Origin: Amphiura filiformis
Taxonomy: Eukaryota; Echinodermata; Ophiuroidea; Amphilepidida; Amphiuridae
Assembly: GCF_039555335.1 (NCBI RefSeq)
Contig: NW_027305504.1
Coordinates: 458,501 to 522,500 of the forward strand
DNA: 64,000 bases
Direction of reading: 5' to 3'
The first letter of the stretch is position 1. Every line of letters starts with the position of its first letter. The position numbers were made by a program, and so were the translations under genes. Shown piece after piece: positions 1 to 9,500 of this stretch. The notes below the pieces were generated by a model. It searched no databases, had not been told where the DNA came from, and was given only the letters and a program-made list of their open reading frames with translations.

Positions 1-336
1 TCGTGAACAAAAGAACAAAAAATGCTACCAGCTTTTGATCACTAGCAATTTTTGAATCAAGCAAATCTGAGCAAATGTCAGAATTTTTCTGCAGGTTTTT
101 TTTAAAGGTGCTTTCAGCATATTTTCTGGCTACAAAAATAGTCTTTGGATGTTGCGTTCCACTTTTTTTCTGTAATTTCACAAGATTTTCTGGGAACTTC
201 ATTCTGGTGATCAGTATGGGTTAGAAGGAGTGAATATTATGTTCTAAGCCTTGAGCAGTTTTGATGGTCTAGTGAATTTCACTATATATTATTGTTAACA
301 ATGGTTTGTGTTCTCTCTACACATATCACCTTGCAG
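1..336 (+). other. Intron of MINDY gene (3' part only)
   Basis: AT-rich sequence with no convincing exon. It ends in a pyrimidine stretch and TTGCAG at 331-336, which serves as the acceptor for the first visible MINDY exon. The upstream exons, which should carry the catalytic cysteine, are outside the window. Confidence 0.7.
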
Positions 337-527
337 GGTCAAAGACTTTGAGTACACCCAGGAGTGTGTAGTATTCGATCTCCTAAACATAGGCCTCTAT
401 CATGGCTGGATGTATGACCCGCAGAATTCAGCAGCCGTGTCAGCAGTAGGGACATGTAGTTATAACCAATTAGTAGAAAGAATCATAGCCAGCAAGAGTT
501 CTGGGGATGAAGAGGCGCAACATTCAG
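337..527 (+). CDS. MINDY1/2: MINDY exon: central catalytic-domain block
   Basis: The acceptor is TTGCAG at 331-336 and the donor CAG|GTAAGT at 528. The exon starts with the last base of a split codon and ends phase 1. It encodes VKDFEYTQECVVFDLLN, IGLYHGWMYDP and the SYNQLVERII segment. These are signature stretches of the MINDY-1/2 fold (family consensus DFEYTPEC.VFDLL.IPLYHGWL.DPQ). The linker SKSSGDEEAQHSG before the junction is the variable part. Confidence 0.93.
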
Positions 528-3500
528 GTAAGTTGTCCAGGTTACGGCTATAAAAAAACTGCAGTATACTTTTAATGTTAATACATTGATCTTGTTGAAA
601 ATGAGTCAAGGTAGCCAATTATCACATTAATATTTGCATGGATCTTTCAGTGCTTGAGTTAGGCCAATAATATATCAAAACAAAAGTTGGCTTTTTCCCC
701 CTCCCGAGAAAAATCATACACATGAGGCGGAAATGACACCCCTTATATCATGCCTTAGGATCTCCTTTATAGAACCCATACCATTTCTCTTGTGTGTCAG
801 CTTTATTTGTCTCAGTATTTGAGTAAATTACAATCAAAATTAAGCCATAATTATAATAGTTTGCCTGTGGTCAATGTGAAATTTACACCTACTCATCAGG
901 GTCTTAGCTAGAAATTGAGGGTTGCCCATCATTTGAATGAAATTGCCTGTCCTAATTTGACCTTTAAAACATTTACCAGACGTCTATAGCCCATTGGGGG
1001 TTCAAAGAGTTCAAATATGTGCTGATATGGCCTTCTCTTACAGATCTGGTCTACTAAAAAGGTCAATTAGCTTCTCAAAATATTAAATTTATAATATAGC
1101 ATCTGTCAAAGGCATTAATTTTGCCCGTCCCAGGAGCAAACTCCCCGTCTAAAATGACGGCCAGACGGGTGGCTAGCTAAGACCCTGCTACTCATGTTAC
1201 TCTCTGACCATTTGGTGGGAAATGATGATGCTCAATGTGAAGCTTTAAACATGTTGTTATACATGGGCATGTGAAATGTTGATTTAATGCTTTTTGATAC
1301 AGAAGACTAAAAATTCAAGTGTAATACGCGGATTTAGGGTTTCTCTACCGGAAGTCAATTTGTGCCGAAATTCCTCCCCACAATGCAATAAGCCTATTGC
1401 ATTACAATAGATACAGTTCGGAGGTTAATCCATCTCCTTTGTTATGCAATATGCCTATTGCATTGTGGGAAGGAATTTCGGCACAAATTGACTTCCGGTA
1501 GAGAAACGCTAAATCCACGTATAGAACCTTGACAAGGCATCAGGTAACAACCTGTCAGCACATGTTTAGAAGAGTGAACTTAAAAACTTATAAAGAAATG
1601 ATAAATCAAAGTGTAATCCAATCATGAGGGCATTCACTATAAATGCTGAGTGCCAATTTAGAAAATGGTTTTAAAATACTTAATGTGCCACGATCTGATT
1701 CACAGAGACCGAAGACCAAAGATTGCGTTGTTACTATTACTAACTTGCTCAGTACTAGGGTTTTCTATATTGCACAAATATTGTGTATATATGCATTTGC
1801 GTAACCTTCATAACAGATTCATAACATGTGTATTGATGTATAATGGCATGCAGACAGTTGGGGGCAGCACTTACGCCAGTTGCACGTTGTGTAATGCGTG
1901 ACTGGGCACAGGCTTATGTGACTTTATGCGAGCTTTTACTTTATTGACGCGCACAGTAACAAAAACCAAATAATTTTCCCCAATTATAAACCAAACAAAC
2001 TTAAGAAAGTCTTGAGTGTACTGGCAACAAAATAATTTTGGGTCAACAATCAGTGAAGTTAAGATACTCATTGTTAAAAAAGTCTTCCAAAATAGCAAAA
2101 GACCCCCCCCCCCCTAGGGTATTTGATCCCTTTGGAAGATAAATACACAATTGAAAGGGTGCTAAAAAATTGAATGTACCCCTTCAGCAAAATGCTTAAA
2201 GAAAACCCTTGCTCATTACCCTAAGCTTCTTGATGTTGAAATCCCATAGTCCCTGGCATATTGGGTGCAATGTTATGAACCTTTTCTCATGTCAATTTTC
2301 TTATGTTTTTAATTATATTTTTGCTCCTTATTTTACTTGCCTATTGCTGACTTTGATCTGATTGGATCAGGTCTTGTTACAAATGTAAATAGATTTGGGA
2401 AAACAATAACATTTCACATCAATAGTGATCAGGGTTGTAGCTACAGTGGGCTGTGGTGGGCGGCAGAGCCCACCACTCAGCTGCAATTTTAGCACTGGAG
2501 TCCAATATCATACAATTTCATTGAATTAGTCAAGAATTTGGTCAATTTTGACAACAAATTGCCAAGTATCAAGATTTTCATCAAATGCCACCCAGCACTG
2601 AAAATATCCTAGCTACAACCTTGATAGTGATGATTTGTTGAGATGTTGCTTGTAATGTTGTTTTTGGGTTGTTTTTTTATAGGCCTAGTAGCAGAACAAT
2701 TTCTAGAAAGTACCGCATCACAACTCACCTACCACGGCCTATGTGAACTCAACTCGGCAATAGGGGATGAAGAATTATGTGTCTTATTCAGGAATAACCA
2801 CTTTAGCACCATATATAAATACAAGGTAACCTGGGCTCAAGTGATATTTTCATCTTACCTCTCTAGCTGTGGCTAATTTAGATTGCGAGTTTTGCTGGTT
2901 CCTGATAGCACTTACAATGTTATAAATGTATTGAATAGGCACAGTTAACATGCCGAGAACCAGGTCACAAGCTGTCAGTAAAGTTATTGCAATCAGTCAA
3001 TCGCATGTTATGGAATTTCATTTTTGGAGCAGTGAAATGGAAACAATACAGCAGAAAAGTGGCTTTAAATATGGTAAAATTAAATGGAACTGGTAATGGT
3101 TTGGAGTAGAAAGATGACAACAGATATTTTGTTTGTGAGGAAGCTTCACTGACCAAACTGGACTTTAGAAATCTTTCTTTATTGAGGGTAAAACAGCTTC
3201 AGTGACAAGCACTGCTTTCCAAGCAGGCCCTCATACAAAGTACATTATAATATATACAGACATAATTAAAATTTACACAAGATGTACACAAGGTATCAAG
3301 TTACTAGAAATACAACAAAAAAGTTATGTGATAATAATGAAATTGAATGAAAATTACAATATACTCAAGGATAAACTTTTCAAACAGGAGCTTGGTAAAC
3401 TTTTGATTTGAATTGGCCTATTGAAATATTCTCCAACTCTGCTCTAACTACGGAGATAAATTATTCCATGCATAGGCTGCTCTCACATGAAATGTAATGT

Positions 3501-6500
3501 AGCCCTGAATTTGATTTAAATTTTGGCACAATCAATGTATTTGTACTATGATTTCTAGTTTGGTGGGTATGGATATCATGTACAAAGTTAAATTGAGAAG
3601 ATAAGTATGATGGACTTAAGTTCCTTAAGCATTTAAAAATGAGCAATAATAATTGATTATGCCATCTATTATCTAGTTTAAGCCAATGAAGTGTTTCCAT
3701 CAATTCATTTATTGGTGTTCTAATATCTGCAGAAAGTATTGTTCTGGCCAAATTATTATGAAGAACCTGTAATTTGTTATGAAATTCAATTGAAAAATTT
3801 GACCAAACTGTGCTTCCATAGTCAAGGTGAGGAAGAACAAGGGCATTTGATAACATTACAGTGGTATGGAATGGAAGAAAGTGTTTTACACGCCTTATAA
3901 TACCAGTTCTTTTTGAAACATTCTTACACATATAATCAACATGAGCTGACCAGGACAAGTTACAATCAAATTTTACACCTAGATACTTAAATTCATCAAC
4001 TCTTTCAATAATGTTACTATTATAGATAAGTTGAATTTCACTGAACCTTTCAAGCTTATGTTTTGTGCCAAATATCATAAATTTAGTTTTGTCAACATTT
4101 AAAGTGAGTTTGTTAGCTTTGAACCAATCAGCTACTTTACTTAGACATGACTCTAATTGCATTTGAAGATCAGAAACAGTCTTAGCTTTGCACATTAATG
4201 ATGTGTCATCAGCATACATAACAGTTTTACAATTAAAACCAACAACATCAGGCAGGCAATTGACAAAAATTATAAATAATAATGGGCCTAGTATAGAGCC
4301 TTGAGGAATTCCTATGTTGACAGATTGAAAATCAGAAAGTGTTGAGTTTACACTAACAGTCTGCGATCTGTTACTCAAATACGATTTAAACCATAAAAGT
4401 TCACTGTTCTCTATGCCATACTTCTGAAGTTTGTTAATAAGAATTTCATGGCTCACTGTATCAAACGCTTTCTTTAAATCAAGAAATATTACACCTGTAG
4501 CATATCCATCATCCATATTATTTAGAATGAAATCTTGAACATCAAGTAGTGTGGTGGAAGTGGAATGATTTGCACGAAAACCTGATTGAGCATTCGACAG
4601 TAGGCCTGCATTAGTTAAATACATATACAATTGATCATGCACAGCCCTTTCCATAATTTTAGATAGAATTGACAATACTGAAATGGGCCTAAAGTTCCCT
4701 ACATCTGTTTTATCACCTGACTTAAATATTGGTGTCACCTTGGCTTTTTTCCATTCATCAGGAAAAGTAGATCCACTCAATGACAGGTTGCAGATATGAG
4801 CTAGACTATTTGAAATGAAGGGTCCAGCTAATTTCAACAACCTGACATTAAACTGATCCAATCCTGGTGATTTGTTATTTTGCATATTACTGATATGATT
4901 ACAAACAAATTCAGGTGTAATTTCATTAAATTTAAACTTATTTACTTTACAATATTGTCCAGAACACACATTATTACATGGACATTTGATATTATCATAC
5001 TCATTAAATTTTTTTTTTTTTTTTTACCAATAGATGTAAAGTACTCATTGAATTCATTGGCAATCGCTTTATCATTTGATACACATGTGCCCTTATTGGA
5101 AATTGAAGTTGGTACACTTGAAGACTTATTTGGTATAATTTTCTTGATTGTTTTCCATAAGTTCTTACTATCATGCATATTATTAATAATAGCATCATTA
5201 CAATAACTTTTTTTCAGATAAAACCTCATATTGTTGACTTTATTTCTGAGTGACTTTGCCTGTTTCCAATCCTCTTGATTATTTGTTTTATGTGCCTTTG
5301 CAAAATAATGGTCCCTATCTTTGCACAGTCTTAAAAAGTCTCCATTGATCCACTCTGGCAGATACCCTTTAATTTTTTTCTCTTTAAATGGTGCATGCTT
5401 ATCACAAGCTTCTGTGAATAAGGTTTCAAATTTGTTTTGTACTTGGTGTGTGAATCACAACAACCAAGGTATTATTTATAAAACCACACAAATATATTTC
5501 AGTGGTTTTTTTTAAATAAACCCAGCGACCAGGGCACAAATTTCAGGGAGGTCACCGAGGCCATTACCTGCCCTTTTATTGCCTGCCCTCTTTCAGTTTC
5601 GGCCTTGGGTGCCCCAGATCTTTTGTCAAGGCATTCTTTATCATTTGTGTCCAATAACATTCCAAGCCTGCCAACGACTTCTCTATAAATTTGAGCTACA
5701 TGTACCTGTATTACCTGTATCATTCAATGATATCCTTTTATGCACTCCAGGTTATCTTCCGTAATGATCGATTGTTGTACTCGCCACTTACCCATAATTT
5801 ATTGCTTTGTTTATCCCCAGAATGAACTCTACGTCTTAGGTACAGATCAGGGTTTTCTAACCGAGAGCAATGTAGTATGGGAAACGCTAACCAATGTAGA
5901 AGGTGATAGTCACTTTGTCAATGGTGAATTCAAAACCAGCCCACCGTCCACATCTCAAGCAGCCGCTGCTACACCTATGTCACCCTCACAACAACAAGAA
6001 TCAGAGTAAGTGGGAAAAACTGGAATGAGCGTTTCGACAGTATTTTTTTTTGGACATGAGAGCACATCAGACATATCAAATTCCATTCTGAATACGAAGA
6101 ATGTCTTTCTGATATCAAATAATTTTCATTTTTTGAAATTCACCATGTAATACAAATTTTATGGAAAAAAAATTAAAATTTGATATTTTTGATATATAAC
6201 AGTCCTCGAAGTAAATTTTATAAATCTAACAATATATTCTTAAAGTGTATGTAGCTGGGAGGAAAAGCCGACGATCAATTGAAAATTTTGACCTTTCATA
6301 TTGAAGATACAGATTTTTTTTCCAAAAAGACCTAATTTTTTTTTTGTTTTTTTAGAAAAATCCATATCTTCATTACGAAAGGTTAAAATTTTCAATTGAT
6401 CGTCGGCTTTTCATCCCACCTACATCTAAGTCATCAGATTTATAAAGTTTACTTCGAGTACTGTTAAATATCAATTTTTAATCATTGCCATAAAATGTGT

Positions 6501-9500
6501 ATTACATTATGAATTTCACAAAAATCTAAATTAAGTGATATCATAATGCCATTCTTCGTATTCAGAATTCAATTCGATATGTCTGATGTGCTCTAATGTC
6601 CCTCAATAAATACTGTCCAAACGTTCATACCCCATCCCTTAAAGCCATATTATAAAATTTGCTGAGAAGGACGCCCTCAATATTTTTTTTTTATTCTTTT
6701 TGTTTACACGATTAATTTGTACTTTATTAAACCAACATACCCTGCAAAAATCAAGACTCTAGGTGCTGTGGTTTTGTCAAAATCCAAGAATAAAACACAG
6801 GAACCGTTGTTTTATTATTACAATGGAAATATTAGTCGAATGCATACGCAATGTTGAACACAGTACTACATGCCGGCGTGCGGGACAGTGAACTACACAC
6901 CAAAGGATCGTACCATAACACGACCGAAGGAGTGATACGCGACATCGGCACTGGTAGTAAATTGCCATTTTCTTTGCTTTGCCTTAGTTGTTCAGTAAAA
7001 GCTAACATTTTATGGCAAAGAAATACTGATCTATTTGGTATGAAAATGTTATAATATGGCTTTAACTGCTTTCAGTGAAGTGTAATGTTTGCTTAAAGCC
7101 ATAATGTGTGGTTTGCATAAAGAATAGATTCTGATTTATATGTTAGTTTTCACTGATGACATTGTCCCCTTATAATTTCGAGCAATACAAATGATGAAAA
7201 ACTAAGAATATTGCTATTTCATTCCAGCACCTACAATGCATGTATTTGCTCGCCAATTGTATTATTATCATGAATATTGGTGTTGCTTCACACAGCTAGG
7301 ACGAACAAACAAGACGTAAGATAAATAGCGATATGCGCACAGTTTAAACGTCAGGACATAAACGAGTAGAGATATACACACAGTTTAAATACGTAACATA
7401 TCCTTCAAACATGTTTTTCTCAGAAATATATTTTGATTGAGTTGCGACTTATGATATATTTTGTATTCCTTTGTATTTATTGATAGCTTCTTAGTAGCAT
7501 TGTCATTACAAGAGGAACAGAAGGAACAAGAAGACTTATTAGCTCAAGCCAAGGCACAGCAAATACAAGATGGCCAACAATCAGACCAACCAGACAGAGC
7601 ACAATTAACAGAGTGAGTATGTTTGGAGCCCAATGGGCTATTCCAGTTGAAATCAACACACCACCTGTGGTAGACATGACCTTAATCTCCCACACTTGGG
7701 CTGTAAATTCAGGTACCCCATTTGAGATTCATACTCCCTGTGTGGAAGACCAAGGTGATGTCTTCCATTTGGTGAAATTACTTAATTATAATGCTATTTC
7801 ATACATACACGCTATATAACAGCACGCGTTATTGGTCGAGAGCCGGGCATAAACAGCGTTTAGGGAAAATGAAGGAAAATCATGTTTTTTTATAATGTTA
7901 CTTTTTGTTATTATTTTGATGAAATAAGAATCACAAAAATGTTTTGTTATGTGTGAACGGGGTTCATCCATATGATATTTTCATGACTAAACGGTTGTTT
8001 ATGCCCTCGGGCCGCAGGCATAAACAACTGTTTAGTCATGAAAATATATAAATGAACCCCTAAATTATGTCTCTGTTAACGCTCTCCACACGGGGGTCGA
8101 CTGCAGACGATAGGTTCCAAATTTTTCTTTAAAAATCAAAAATTTCAGAATTGTACATTTTCATATTGATACAAACAAGTCTAGTATTGGTTCAGTGGTG
8201 CTTGAGATAGTGCTTGAACTCGCAAACCACCAATTGCAAGGCAGAGCCTGTACCGCTGTGCCACCGTGCCCCACAACATTAACATTACTATCATATATTT
8301 CTCAGCCTTGAACTAGCAATGCAGTTGCAGCAAGAAGAAGATAACCGAGCTGCACAAATGCTAGCACAGCAAGAACAACAAGCAGCACAGCAGGCCCAAC
8401 AACAGCAGCAGCAGCAACAGCAAGGATCACCCAGACATCAACAGCAACCAGCAGCTCAAGGTGCAGCTGGAGCAGCGGAGGGGGCAGCAGCGGCAGAGGG
8501 TGGTGCTGAAGGCGGTGGTCAGAGGAGAAAAGAGGTGAGTGTCTTAGGGACTGCCTTTTGAGGAGATCGAGAGCAATCATTCTCTACTGCTCTCCTTAAA
8601 TCTGATATAGGAGAGTGATTTTAGCTCTCCTTAGTTGACCATTCTCTCCTTACATTCTATTGTAAATGCTCTAAACAGCTCTCCTTGAAGGCCCCAGAAG
8701 AGCTGTTCAATGCACTCCTGCAAATTCCAAAAGACAGTCCTTGCTTTATTGTATGCTAGGGAAAATAAAAGAGGCTCTATGTGCCCATTGACATAGCAGG
8801 ATTTCAACCGGAATAGCATAATGATTATGCATTCTGTTGACAGATATTCACACAGACAAGAGAGATACAGACCACGTAATACCAGTCAAAGTCCCAGTGT
8901 ATTGTATGATGTGAGTTCTTGCATATTCACGAGGGCCGATTGTTCGATCGTGCCGTGTCAAACAATCACGCCAGTACTGCGTGCCTCTACGCGATAGAGC
9001 ATTGCGTGCGTTTGTGATTACGCGATAGACCATGAAAATATGCGGTAATTGCGTAGCAGTCTCGCCTGTCGCAATTCATGGAACAATCGGCCCTCATTAT
9101 TGGGTAATGCTGAGACTTTGACTGATTGCACGCGGTCTGTATCTCTCTCTCGTCTATGAATATTCAACAAAATTCCATTTTTACTTTGCTGAACTAGCCC
9201 TTGTTAAGTTCTTGTGAACTTGTTGAGTGATCTTTAAAGCGGAGCTGTACCTGAGCTAGCTGTGTTTTGTGCTCAAATATAGAGAAAAATATAGCCCACA
9301 CTCTAAGGAAAGGTATGGATTCAATATATGTGAGATCCCAATGGGTTTTATATTTGGCCCCCACACATATATGTGGGGCTTATGTTATCATCCAAATGGT
9401 TGCCTGGTTGTTTCTTTGTTTCTTTCTTTGTTTGGCTGTCTGGGCGGAAGCAAATTCATTAATCCACTGTCCAGCTCCAACGCAATAACCGATCAACTTC

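Larger units (their letters stand above)
528..2682 (+). other. MINDY intron with two hAT MITEs and a further foldback
   Basis: The intron runs GTAAGT to TTATAG. It holds hAT-type MITEs at 897-1187 and 2430-2623 and a foldback at 1322-1523. A C14 run sits near 2102-2115. I see no other coding segment. Confidence 0.75.
3172..5480 (-). mobile_element. 5'-truncated CR1/L2-like LINE (Crack/Daphne-type tail)
   Basis: A non-LTR retrotransposon lying antisense within the MINDY intron between the exons at 2825 and 5821. Coding sequence runs from about 5455 down to 3461. The 3' UTR ends in a conserved tail near 3172-3240 (GGCCTGCTTGGAAAGCAG ... TTTTACCCTCAATAAA), which resembles Crack/Daphne LINE tails. 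The apurinic endonuclease domain is missing, so the copy is 5'-truncated at about 5470-5480. I did not find a clear target duplication. Confidence 0.85.

Noticed and set aside
8302-8580. 92-codon minus-strand Leu/Val-rich frame
   Set aside because: Antisense shadow of the CAG/CAA and GCN-rich MINDY exon.
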